Of a DNA stretch of 64,000 nt, positions 22,696 through 34,312 are shown one piece after another. The position numbers and the translations under genes were made by a program. The notes under the pieces were generated by a model. The model did no database searches and was not told the DNA's origin. It saw only the letters and a list, made by a program, of their open reading frames with translations. This stretch comes from Tillus elongatus (taxonomy: Eukaryota; Arthropoda; Insecta; Coleoptera; Cleridae): the NCBI GenBank assembly GCA_964006375.1, contig OZ023270.1, positions 78,116,891 through 78,180,890 of the forward strand, given 5' to 3'. Every line of letters begins with the position of its first letter. The first letter of the stretch is position 1.

Positions 22696-23089
22696 GTAAG
22701 CCTCTTAAGTTCTTTTTGTAGTGTAAGTCTTTTAGTTGTGATTTTTTCTATGGTTTAATAGGAAGTTAAAGATCTTAAATTGTGTAATACGGGTGCTCTC
22801 GAAAGGATAATGCAGTATAATAATGTTAACTTGGACGAGTAGCCGCTGATTGCTATCTTAAAAGGGAGGTTTAGATTTTGCGATTGAGATGCGGCTAGAA
22901 GACAATTTTGACAGTTATTGTTGGATTTATCGTGATCAGAGAAGCCATTTGTTGAATAAAATTTGCGAAAATATAGGCACGTATTTATATATTATGTAGA
23001 AACAAATGAATTTCCATCGTAATACTATTTTTAGTTGTAACGAGACGAAAAATAGGTTTTGTAGCTAGATAAGGGTTGCTTCATCAAAA
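22696..23089 (+). other. Start of bi intron 1
   Basis: Begins GTAAGC. No further exon or repeat in the first 390 bp. Intron 1 appears to occupy the rest of the window because no continuation of the T-box (RMFP... onward) is visible. Confidence 0.7.
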
Positions 23090-24641
23090 TTTTACTAAGC
23101 TGTTAATTATCCGTAGAGAAAATAAATTAAAATACCCAATACCGATAGGTAACGTGCATACTAATTTACCGCTTCTAGTTTCATCTATTTTTAACCATTA
23201 AATCAGCTTTCATAAAAGTCATTTAGAAGTTTTTACTAATCTGTAAAATTCAGTTAATTGCAGGCATTTATTTACGAAACTTTCATCCCCCAAAAATATT
23301 AAAATACCTACCGAATACAGAGAGAGGCTCGCATAGAAATTTACCACTTCTATTTTTATCTATTCTTAATAAAAACATCAGCTTTTAAAAAAGTCTTGTA
23401 GAAGTTTTTACCAAGATGTGAAATTTAATTTATTTTAGGCATTTATATAGGAAAGTTTCGTCCCCCAAAAATATCAAAATACCTACCGCATAAGAATTTG
23501 CCACATCTAGTTTTATTTAGGTACTTTTGACCAAAAAATCAGCTCTCAAAAAAGCCATGTAGAATAGAAGTTTTTACTAAAGTGTAGGATTTAATAAATT
23601 GTATGTATTTATCCCCAAAACTTTCGTCCCCTAATAATATTAAAATAACTACCAGATATTGCTTGCATAAAAATTTGCCGTTTCTGGTTTTATCTATTTT
23701 TAACCACAAAATCAGTTTTTAAAAAAGCCATATAGAAGTAAAAGATTTAAGTAACTGTAGATATTTATACAAGAAAGTTTCGTCCCCCAAAAAGAATAAA
23801 ATACCCAATATAGCTACATAAAAACAAATGATTTCTAATTTTATCTATTTTAATAAAGTTCTGCTTCTAAAAAAGTTACGTAGACGTTGTTACTAAGATA
23901 TGAAATTTAATTAATTGTGGGTATTTATATACTAATTCACCCCGAAAAATATAAAAATCCCCAATATAGCTCGCATAAAAATTTACCGCTTCCAATTTTA
24001 TTTTTCTTTAACCAAAAATCAGCTTCCCGAAATGTCACGTAGAAATTTTAAATAAAATGTAACATTTAATTAATTTTAGGTATAGATATACGAAAGGCCC
24101 GTTACCCAAAAATAGTAAAATACCCAATATCGCATAAAATTTTATGGCTTTTCGTTCGATCTATTTTTAACCAAAGGATAAGATTTTAAAGCAGCCATAC
24201 CTATAGAGGTTTTCTTTGGGCAGTAAGGTTGAATTAATTGTAGGTACTTAAATACGTAAGGTCCGTCCCTCCAAAAAAATTAACAACCGAATATTATAGC
24301 TTACATAATAATTTACGGCTTCTAGTTTTATTTATTTTTTTACCGAAAAATCAGCTTCAACAAAGTCATGTATCTAGAAGTTTTTTACTCGGGTGTAAAA
24401 TTGAAGTAATTGCAGATATTTATATAGGAAAGTTTCGTGCCACAAAAATTATAAAATACTAATATAGCTTATACAAAAATTTAACCATTCCACTTTTACC
24501 TATTTTGAACCAAAAAATCAGCTTATAAAAAAGTTTTTACGAAGGTGAAAAATGTAACTGATTGTAGCTATTTATAGGTATACTAAATTTTCATCCCGCA
24601 GAAAATATTGAAATAGCCAATATAGCTCCAAAAATTTATGT

Positions 24642-24737
<96 letters not shown>

Positions 24738-25760
24738 AATGTAGGTATTTATATACGAACGTTTCGCCCCCAAAAATATTAAAATACCAAATATAGCTCG
24801 CTTAAAAAATTGACGCTTTTGGTTTTATTTATTTTTTAGCCAAAAAAGCTTCCAAAAAAGTCATGTTGAAATTTTTAATAAGTTGTCAAATTTCATTGAT
24901 TGTAGGTATTTATATAGGAAAGTCTTCACCTAAAATATTAAAATACCCAATATCGCACAACAAATTTCCGCTTCTAGTTAAATCTATTTTTAACCAAAAA
25001 ATTAGCTTTTCAAAATTTTATGTAGAAGTTTTTTACTAGGGTGTCATTGTAGGTATTTATACAGGAAAGTTTCGTCCCCCAAAAATATTAAAATACCCAA
25101 TATAGCTTACATAAACATTTGCAGTTTTTAATTTTAGCTATTTATAACCAAAAAAATCAGCAATTAGAAAAGTCATGTAGAAGTTTTTACTACGGTGTAA
25201 AATTTAAATAATTGTGGGTATCTATATAGGAAAGTTTTGTCCCAGAAAAATATCAAAATACCCAACATATCTCGTATAAAATTTACGGCTGTTAGTTTTA
25301 TTTATTTGTAACCAAAAATTAGCTTTTAAAAATCTATGTAGACATTGTTACTAAGGTATAATTTTTTTTAAAATTATAGGTATTTATGTACAAAAGTTTC
25401 ACCACCAGAAATGTTAACATACTCAATATAGTTCGCATAAAAAATTACCGCTTCTTGTTCATTTTCATTAACAAAAAAAAATCAGCTTTTAGAAAAGTAA
25501 TGTAGAAGTTTTTACCACGGTGTAAAATTTAATTAATTGTAGGTTTTTATATAGAAAAGTTTGGTCCCCCAAAAATGTTAAAATACTTACCCAATATAGT
25601 TTGCATAAAAATTTACAGTTTCTAGTTTTATCTATTTTTAATAAAAAAATCAGCTTTTAAAGAGTCATGCAGGAGTTTTTACCCCACTAGGGTATAAAAT
25701 TTTAATTAACTACAGGTGTGTCTAAGTATACGAAACTTTCGTGCCCAAAAATATACTAGA
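23090..25760. repeat. Satellite array, about 16 units of about 163 bp
   Basis: The landmark GAAAGTTTCGTCCCCCAAAA recurs at about 23,278, 23,453, 23,615, 23,775, 23,935, 24,094, 24,255, 24,425, 24,587, 24,757, 24,918, 25,064, 25,231, 25,390, 25,553 and 25,730, so the spacing is mostly 159-170 bp. Other unit landmarks are ATTAAAATACCCAATATAGC, TTCTAGTTTTATCTATTTTT, AAAATCAGCTTTTAAAAAAG, and GTAGAAGTTTTTAC. Units are diverged by point changes and small indels. A TA array interrupts the tenth unit. Noncoding. Confidence 0.93.
24646..24734. repeat. (TA)n microsatellite inside the satellite
   Basis: About 88 bp of TA, replacing part of one satellite unit. Confidence 0.97.
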
Positions 25761-26584
25761 TGTTGGTAGATATATTTCTAATAAAACCAGAAACCAAACT
25801 AATTAAAACTATGTGAAAGAAACACTCAACAAAGTAATTCAGTAAGAAGATTTGAAACCTTCAATACAATTGTTTAAATTAGAATCTGCCGATACATTAC
25901 TTTCAGAAAATTTCATTTTCTCTTGCCTACAATTTCGCCGATAAAAAATATAAATATTTCAGAAAGTAATATAGACGTAAGTGCTAACAAATAAAGAGAG
26001 CTGGATGTATTTTTCTGGAAATATTTTTCATCACAATTATTTTAATAGTAATTTTTTCGATGATAAACACTTCAAAATAACAACGAAATCGCGGTTTAAT
26101 TTTCTATGCAACTAAATTCTTTCTGACTAAAGTTGTAAGAAGTTTCTAGTGCATATCTAATGATAGAGTCATAAAAAGTACTACATATTATGTCAATTTA
26201 CGAGAATTATATTTTTATGTTCTAACAAAGTTCCTTTTACCTATTTTAAATTGGAAAAAATTCTGGCATTGATTAATGTCAATGTTTTAATGCGAAAGAT
26301 CGTACCTTAAAAGGATACTGCATATAAATGTTGGCGATCTCTAATTAGAATCGAAACCAACCAGATGAAAATTATGTCAAACAAACCTTCTAAAAAAATG
26401 TGTCTAAATTGCGATCTGTTCGCACACAGCTTTTTAGCGATTTTTTATTTTAAAAAAAAAATCGCTAATAGAGATGTATCGATGGTGATATTTTTCAAAA
26501 ATTGTTTCAAACGAGCGCGAATTTGGAATTTGATCAGAATAACTAGAATTTTTTTACACTATTCCTGCTAATTAAAGTACATGA
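25761..26584. other. Intronic AT-rich sequence
   Basis: No gene or repeat recognised. AAAAAATCGCTAATA beside TTTTTAGCGATTTTTT (about 26,433-26,467) forms a short hairpin. Confidence 0.4.
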
Positions 26585-27035
26585 TTTTATACTCCTACAG
26601 AATTTCTTAATCTAGCAGCAGAGATTTGGGTATGCTGTTAACTTTTAGTGAATTTTCGTAGAAAAAAATCCCTATTAGGGAGATCCTGACTTTTGAATTT
26701 TGGAACATTTTTTGAATAATAATGGGCCGATTTTGATAAAATTTAGCATCTACCTTCGTTTTGTAAATGGCTTGGATAAGTTCGTTAGTTAGGAAAATCA
26801 AACGGGGTCTTCCGGTAAAATTTTGAGTTTTCATTCGAAAAAAAATTGTATCTTAAAAAATAAAAAAGCTATGATAACCAAATTTAGTAGGTAGGTTTAC
26901 GATATAAAAACTAAACCAGACACTAAAAGTTAGATTTGTATGTTACAATGAAAAAAAGTTATAAAAAAATATTTTGTGCCAAATCATTTCTATGAAATTC
27001 ACTACCATAACGCACTTGCTGCATCCAGGCTTTTT
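26585..27035 (-). repeat. R-family repeat copy
   Basis: Holds GGGAGATCCTGACTTTTGAA, GGGCCGATTTTGATAAAATT, AATGGCTTGGATAAGTTCGT and the terminal motif CTACCATAACGCACTTGCTG at about 27,002. No TA array in this copy. Confidence 0.7.
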
Positions 27036-27629
27036 TTAAAATCATTTCTACACCACTGACTTCAATGCAAATATGACACATTTTTTGTAGATACCTCGTT
27101 TTGTCTTCGAAAGAAAACTCATCTTACGTTTTCGTTAAGTTAATTACATATGACGATTTTTTGATTTATTCGTAAGGAAAATTTAAGATTAATAAAATAT
27201 TGACTGCAAAAGGTATTATTTTGGTTATGAAAAAAAAAACTGCTTGCAAAGATAGTCGACGGGACCACACCCCTATTTTAGCAAACGCAGCTGAGACAAA
27301 ATTATTTAGGATCGGGTTAGGCCTCGCCGAATAATCAGTTATTATAGGTACACAGGAAAAACAAATGTTTGTCGAATTAAGGACCTCCACATTTTTAAGT
27401 CGTTTAAAAATAATTTAAGTTGATGAAAATATTTTTCCTTACGATCATTTTTTTATTATTTTGGGTGAAAATTAATTAAATCGCATTAAAATCTAGAGAG
27501 TCAACTTTTTATCAAACAATAGAATATCGTTTACACTCATATACAAAATAAATACCTACAAAACATTTTACATGTCCCGTCAGTGGTTACAAAAAGTTTA
27601 CAGAAATAAAATTAAATCATAATACCTAG
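27036..27629. other. Unassigned AT-rich intronic sequence
   Basis: No supported feature. Confidence 0.4.
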
Positions 27630-27768
27630 GAGTCATAGGTGTCTATTGGTGAATTTTTATTTAAAAAATTTACTAATAAAGTGGTAACGATGGAGAGAAA
27701 ATTGTTTCAAATGAGCGCGAACTAGGACTCCTAGAACCCATATTCGGGGTCAGTTTCAATTTTTATAT

Positions 27769-27854
<86 letters not shown>

Positions 27855-28318
27855 TCAACCAATAACTCAAAAAATAAGCAACTGATTTCGATAAAACTCG
27901 GCAAGTTTCTTTTCTTTTATTAATGGCTTGGATGAGTTCGTTAGTCAGGAAAATCGGATAACGTTTTCCGGGAAAATTTTGTTTCAAAAAAAATATTTTT
28001 CTCCGAAAATTACAAAGGTATTTTAATGAAATTTGGTATATATGTTGCCTTGTAAAAGACCTTACTACACACTAAAATTAAACTTTCTACATTTTTAGAA
28101 AATTGAGTTATTCAAATTTTTAACTTTCATTTGAAAAAAATTATTTCTCATAAAATTACAAAGTTATTTTGATGAAATTTAGTGGAGATGTTTCACTGGG
28201 TAAGACCCTACTATACACCAAACTTCAACTTTCTAAGTTTGTAGAAACTTGAGTTATTCAAATTTGAAGCATTTAATAGAAATTTACTACTATAACGCAC
28301 TTGCTGCGTCCTGAACCT
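27630..28318. repeat. R-family repeat copy with TA array
   Basis: AATGAGCGCGAACTAGGACT and CCCATATTCGGGGTCAGTTT precede a TA run (27,773-27,850). CCAATAACTCAAAAAATAAG, AATGGCTTGGATGAGTTCGT and the terminal ACTATAACGCACTTGCTGCG (about 28,289) follow. One of the most complete copies. Confidence 0.75.
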
Positions 28319-29044
28319 TTTCTATTTGGTCCCCGTTCTAATACGTATAACTGTTGTTTTGTTCTTTATCATAATTTTCATTAAAAATAGTTAGTGGTTC
28401 TAAATAAAGGTATATTAGAATATCAGACAATGTTTTTGATTTTAGTTTTTTTTGGTACTAGAGTAATTTCTTTAAGCGCAAGCATTAGACAATTGCCCGG
28501 TAGCTATGAGTGAATGTGGACATTATCTTATTTACCGATCTAATAAATTACTTTACATACCACCATTCATATTAATCGATATTTATCGCTATTAAAATTT
28601 TATAAGCTTCTTTATAGGTAAATAATAAATTTAAGTAGAAACTAATTTAGATCCATCAATCAACTCTGATAATGCGATAACTCTTAATAAACTCGCCATT
28701 ACGGACCTGAATATTTTGTAGGTTGATAATTATAAACGGCAGTAACTTGCAGATTACAAAATTGAATTGCAATTTTTATAGGTTAATGTTTTTATAGGCA
28801 TAATATTAGTTTAATGCGAAAGCGTAATTGATAAAAATAGATTTTTAATGTAATTTCTAAACTACTAATTAACTGATATTATTTAATCGACTAATAAAAA
28901 TAAATTTGTGGAGATAAATCAAATTTTTAATCATTTTGGGTTGAGCCTGCGTTTAATAACGGTTTATTAACAATGATAACATGTAATATTTGTATATTTA
29001 TATCAAGAGAATTATTAAATTGATAGTTTATGTGTGTGTGCGGC
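28319..29044. other. Unassigned AT-rich intronic sequence
   Basis: No gene or repeat seen. Confidence 0.4.
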
Positions 29045-29127
29045 TAGCCTGAAGCCACAGTAATAAATTTCAGGACATAAAAATCTCAATCTCTTTTTTG
29101 ACAACAAAATTGATTTTGTTTGTTTAA

Positions 29128-29300
29128 CTTCGGCCTAATTCTGGCATTGGGTATCACCAACATCATTGCCATGAAGCAGTATCTCTTGATCAACCTGAAT
29201 ATTCTCCGGAATCATTGCTTTTTGTAGGAAAGTAGGTATTTTTTCCGTGTCGCAACAGCGTATGTTACACAGGACCGACAGCTTTCAATCTGCCAAAACA
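29128..29300 (-). mobile_element. Old SINE1 fragment
   Basis: TTTAACTTCGGCCTAATTCTGG and AGGACCGACAGCTTTCAATC correspond to the body of SINE1 at 5,487-5,660, in the same orientation. The tRNA-like head is not visible. Heavily diverged. Confidence 0.6.
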
Positions 29301-29339
29301 CATCATCGTTGCCTAAGACATGTTTTTTACAGTCTTTAC

Positions 29340-30430
29340 TAAACTAGTTACCTATTTACTACCCAACTAACAAAAATGTTCTATAATTTTTAAATAATAG
29401 TGCAAATTTGTTGTGTTACTGTTATATTACTGCTCTTCACAAGCAGTTTTGTTCTATTAAGACTCCCAAGGTGAATATTTACCTTTTCGCACCAAAATGC
29501 TTCTTTAAATTTATTGTTAGAATGTTCGTAGAGCAGAATTATAAAACATTTTAGAGATTTCGTTTTTCGTTGTTTTGTAAACGTCTATACAACAATCGTT
29601 ATAGAATATATTAGCTTACAGAACAAAATTGTTCTGTAATGGCTTTATAACAACGATCTTCCAAACATATCTGTCAATTTGCAAACACTTATAAAGCTTT
29701 TCTTTAAGTGATTATGTGAGCAATTATAAAACAGTTTTGTTAACATTTTCTACGATACAATATAGCTGCAAATAGCATAGTCTACTTGAACGCAGGTGTT
29801 AAAAAACTATTTTATTGTTGGATGGAACGCGACTGTAATAGAACACTTAGAAAACAATTATAGTACAAAATTGTTCCTTTGCATAAAACTGCGTTCGCTG
29901 GGATCTTTATAAATTATTATATTATAGCTTTTGTAAGAAGCACCGTTATATACTTTTTATTTCGTGGCAAGTTGTGTATTCTGTAGCGTGTAATTTCTAA
30001 ACATGTCTAATTTGCAATAAATAAATAAATGGAAACGGGTGAAAAGAAGCGGTGCTTATCGAAGGAAAGTCAATTAATATAAAAATATTTTAGAAAGTAG
30101 CAAATTTGTTAATAAACATGTTAGTAGTGTTTTGCATAGTAAGCAGCACAACAAACAACAATTTGGGTTTGAGGTTAAGTCACATTGCTACTACATTTAT
30201 GTTGCATAAATATCGCAGCTAACATGAGATTAGCACTATACTCATATGTAAGTGTTGCCGAAAATGCTTTTATAAAACAATTAACTACACCACATGTGTT
30301 ATAGAGCTACGCGCAGGTCTCTCTCAGTGCAGCAATGGGAACATATTATTTTAAAGCTCTATAAGCGCTGTTTGTGTAACAATGTGCTTACTGCGCCATC
30401 TGAAGCCACACTGTCAATATCATTATCAGT
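29340..30430. repeat. Region rich in short TTATAAAAC-type palindromes
   Basis: Contains ACCCAACTAACAA (compare ACCCAACTAGCAA at about 18,104), AATTATAAAACAGTTTTGTT and CAGAACAAAATTGTTCTG, related in style to the palindromes in the 1-kb repeat copies at 17.3-18.4 kb and 31-32 kb. Possibly a third, diverged member of that family. Noncoding. Confidence 0.5.
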
Positions 30431-31004
30431 TTGCCCAAATGTTAGGGCACAGGACCGTACTAAGCCATAAATAGTTGTTAATGGTTAGTTACTCATGATC
30501 ATGATACAACAAGTAGAGATATTACATACACATCACATTACATATTACATACACATACACATCCTCACACACGCACGTGCACGTATTAAGATCCGAAATT
30601 ATTTTCTGACTTAAAATTAATTAAAGTGAAGAAATTGGCTTTGTTATTATAAACTGCAGGGGATTATAGTAAAATGAAAATATCAAAATTCTCAAACTTT
30701 TTGGTTCCTTGTAGGAATGGGGAGAAAAAATGTAGTAATTATGTAAAGCATACATAGAGACTTGGCAAATATCGATGCCGCTAGTCTACTTTTACTGTAA
30801 AAGCCAAACTTTAAAATTAACAATAAAAGTCAATGCCAAGCCTACTTTATTTTTGTTTAAATACGTCTCTGTTGTAGCAGTGACTTAAGAGACAAAATAG
30901 TTATGTAGTAGTTGCAGTCGTGATAAAAGTGATTTATAAAGCCGACGCTATGTTTTTATGCAATTCCTGTATTTGTTTGGTAGCCATCTTGAACGAAAAA
31001 AAAA
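30431..31004. other. Unassigned sequence with a CA-rich patch
   Basis: CA-rich stretch at 30,520-30,575. Nothing else recognised. Confidence 0.4.
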
Positions 31005-31980
31005 GTTTTATAAGTATCGTATATCATATTCTTTTACAGCTCGGTAAACATTTCTAAAACTATTCTATAACACCTTATAAAATAAACTAAGGAACTAAAG
31101 TGTTGTATAAACCTGCGCCCATTTTGCGTTTATAAGAGTTGTATAAACGTTACCAAAACGTTTATAGGAACGGTCATGCTTTATAAAAACTGTTTTATAA
31201 ACGTTCTTATGACTACAATAAAACATCAAATTGCTAGTTGTTCAACACATTGAGCCTTTAGGGGAGATCTTCAATGATATTTGGTGAGTAGATAGATTGA
31301 GGTCCCGAAATCGAACTGCAAAAACCCAACCTGCCACTATACACCGCTTCAAGGCGAGTAGACATATTACGATTTTAGATTTACTTGCCCCTAATATTTT
31401 CTTGTGATTTGGCAAACCAAATTAATCGCAATACAGCTTTCAGACCTAACGATCGTTTCGCTAACAAAGTTAGCGCTATCGGGGATGAATGAACTTAACC
31501 TATAATTTTTTTCTTAATCTCTTGATTTTCACCATATGAAAATACGATTAAGCCCCAGAACTTATGGATTATTTTGACACAATGCAACAAAACGTTTACT
31601 CTAAAAATATTTGACATATATTACCAAATTTAAAACGTCAAATTTTGACACACTAACACATAATCTCATGTTCTGGTTTAGATCTTTGGTAAACTACCTT
31701 AAAATATATGATTTTTCTGACTGTAAAATGAAATATAGGTGTCCTTTTTTTAATGAAATAGTTTGTTTCCGGAAAAACAGAAAGTTGTATAGTACCCTGC
31801 CTGTGATGTTTTAAATTGTATCCATTTAATTATTAATCTTCCAAAGAACCTAGTACCCAGTATTTATATTGAAAAAGTTAAGAAAATGCTACACTTAACC
31901 TCAAATACCTAAAAAGAATCCCGTTAATTTTGCAAAACTTGTGAATAGAAACACATTTCGAATATAATTATTTATTAAAC
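31005..31980 (-). repeat. Right copy of the 1-kb repeat
   Basis: Inverse of 17,333-18,375 with few large gaps, from TTATAAGTATCGTATATCAT to AACACATTTCGAATATAATT. The left copy sits inside a hAT while this one does not, so they are independent insertions of one family rather than the ends of a single element. Confidence 0.8.
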
Positions 31981-32145
31981 GCAACATATTTCAATTATAT
32001 GAGGATGTAAATGTCTCTTTTAAAAAAAGTGCCATCTAGATGGCTGGTAATTTTTTTCCAAAGTGCCAACCTTTCGCGTCCAACACCGTTTTTAAAATGC
32101 TTTTTAGTTTTTAAGGAAGTGGCGTATGGAGTTTTAAGCGAAACG

Positions 32146-32147
<2 letters not shown>

Positions 32148-32226
<79 letters not shown>
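32148..32226. repeat. (TA)n microsatellite
   Basis: About 78 bp of TA abutting the left end of DD41D element D. Confidence 0.97.
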
Positions 32227-32230
<4 letters not shown>

Positions 32231-33110
32231 TGTCCCCGGATCGACGCATGAATAAGTGAAAAAGACCGTAATTTTTTGAGTTAAAACTTTATTTTCTGGG
32301 AATAAGCCCTGCTTAAATAAAAAATAATTTACGTCATATTTTTTATTTTGACTTTCCAAAAAGTACGGTACACCGTGTATTAAAACAAAGTCATTACCGT
32401 CCATACAAACCTACAATCGTAAGCTTCAATTCTGAAGATGGTATCAAGGACAATGTCAGCAAGATGAAAATTTTCATTTGAAAATAATATGGACTGATGA
32501 ATCCAGATTTACAATTGTGGTGTGTATAATCGCCATAATAGGCATTATTAGGCAAATGAAAATCCCCATCTAAAGGAAGAAAGACGATTGCAAGAGAGAT
32601 TTGGTAATAATGTTTGGTACGGCTTATTAGGTAAAAAACTGTTATTTTTATTTGTATATTAGACAGCTAATTTTATAAAAATCAGGTAACTTTATTGTTG
32701 GTCCTTTCTTTTTGAAAATAATTTAACTGGGGAAAGGTATCTTAATCTATTGAGAAGTGATATCTTACCAACAATTAGAAGAGTTCATGATAATTTAGAC
32801 GACATTTGGTACCAACAAGACGGTTGTCCAGCTCACAATGTTAGGATCGTCAAAGAATTTTTGTACCAAAATTTTAATAATGGTGTCATTTGTAGCAATG
32901 GCCCGATTCGTTGGTGTGCTCGAAGTCCTGATATAACACCCATGGATTTTTATTTTTGGGGTACGCTGAAGAATGATGTGTATAAATTCGATTCACCACA
33001 AAATATCAATGAATTACGAAACAGAATCACGGAAGCTATAAATCATATTAACCAAAACACCCTCACCAAAATATTTTGGTCCTGTGCGTTTCTCTGATCA
33101 TCAGGGGTAC
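32227..33110 (+). mobile_element. Mariner-like DD41D element D, left end plus transposase remnant
   Basis: Starts AGTGTGTCCCCGGATCGACG next to the TA array. The same terminus, diverged, is at 45,001-45,130 and 56,635-56,720. The right TIR was not found, and R-family sequence begins by about 33,120. Confidence 0.7.
32400..33097 (+). pseudogene. DD41D transposase, C-terminal two thirds (D)
   Basis: First Asp in IIWTDESRFTIV (about 32,490), then a stop-rich stretch with an apparent insertion at about 32,640-32,695, then an open frame from 32,750. It contains WYQQDGCPAH (Asp 2) and SPDITPMDFYFWG (Asp 3), with 41 residues between them, and ends NQNTLTKIF. The HTH region is missing or unrecognisable. 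Sequence differs greatly from copies A and C, so this is a separate lineage. Confidence 0.85.
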
Positions 33111-33264
33111 TCCATTTTTTAAATGCTTATATCTTTTTTTCTTTTAACTTAGAGCTCTGAATTTTGGTATGTTGAGTACGTTCTATGGTAGAAACTTGCC
33201 TGTCAAATTTCGTTGCCATAGCTTTCTTATTTTTGGAGATACACAAATTTTCCGAAAGAAAACC
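33111..33264 (-). repeat. R-family fragment
   Basis: TTGCCATAGCTTTCTTATTT and TTTTCCGAAAGAAAACCCAA match the internal R module (compare 51,000-51,060 in inverse). Confidence 0.5.
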
Positions 33265-33395
33265 CAAAATAGATCCTTACATTTCCTATAAAGTGAACGG
33301 GATCGGCAGAATTTCCATGTTGGCAAGGTAATATTGCCCCCTGTCGTCGGTGATCGACAATAGCCTGGGAAATAGGCCGACCTTAAATAAAAAGG
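33265..33395 (+). mobile_element. SINE1, 5'-truncated copy
   Basis: Body and 3' end of SINE1 on the + strand: GGGATCGGCAGAATTTCC, then CTGTCGTCGGTGATCGAC, then GGAAATAGGCCGACCTTAAA. The tRNA head is missing. Confidence 0.65.
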
Positions 33396-34084
33396 ACTAA
33401 AACAATTGAAGGTGTAATAATTTTATAATAGGAGCCGTTTAGGTAATTTCTGCTAGTTTAAATATTACCTACTTATTATTATAAGTAAGTACCGATTTAA
33501 ACCTTTAATTTTTACTAAGTAATTTGCTGCAATAAAAGTAAATAACCGTTCGGTTTTACCATCTCTTCTCACATGGTCTATTACCAAAATATCATTACCG
33601 TCCTGATAATTATTGTAATTTTTTCCCGGTGACGATCTTTATATCAATCAAGTCGTCTCAGCGATGTAATTTTATAGTTTTCTGAATTAGGCTGGTCATT
33701 TAGTCGTTTCTTTTTTAAAACATAAGTATGTGAAGATTCTTCACAGCATCCGCTTAAAACTTCAGGAAACACAATTAGGATAACCGGCGATAATTCACCT
33801 CCCAGACGAGTTTCTTCTTGCCGGTAATTAACCAAATCCTAGGAAGAACGAATGAATATGCTCAGTGCGGAGGTCTCTATGGTAATCTTTTTATTATGCC
33901 TCTCTCAACAAATTAGTTTATATTAATTAGACCGCCAGATTCGATGCGGGTAAAAAAGAGAGAGGGGGGATGTTTTAATTATAAATCTTATATTCAAACT
34001 GTCTGCAGTAACTGAATACAGTAACGGACTTGATATTCTGTTTGTAGTTTTGACGAATTTTTACAAAGAAACCCATCTCCTAAG
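33396..34084. other. Unassigned intronic sequence
   Basis: No repeat recognised. 33,700-33,960 is somewhat less AT-rich and could be unique DNA. Confidence 0.35.
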
Positions 34085-34237
34085 TTTTCATAAATTTTCT
34101 TACACACACACACACACAAATTTTCTCAAATTTACTAATGAGAGCATCTCGACTTTTGAACCTTCAAATTTTGAAATTTCATTTAACCGAGCGCGAACTA
34201 GGCTCCCTAGAACACATACATGAGGTCAGTTTAAGTT

Positions 34238-34309
<72 letters not shown>
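34085..34309. repeat. R-family fragment with TA array
   Basis: (CA)n, then AACCGAGCGCGAACTAGGCT and TGAGGTCAGTTTAAG, followed by TA dinucleotides at 34,238-34,309. Same order as at 27.7 kb. Confidence 0.7.

Positions 34310-34312
<3 letters not shown>

Noticed and set aside
17333..31980. One giant transposon with 1-kb TIRs carrying the bi exon
   Set aside because: The left copy lies inside a hAT element with its own TIRs while the right one does not, so the two are better explained as separate insertions.
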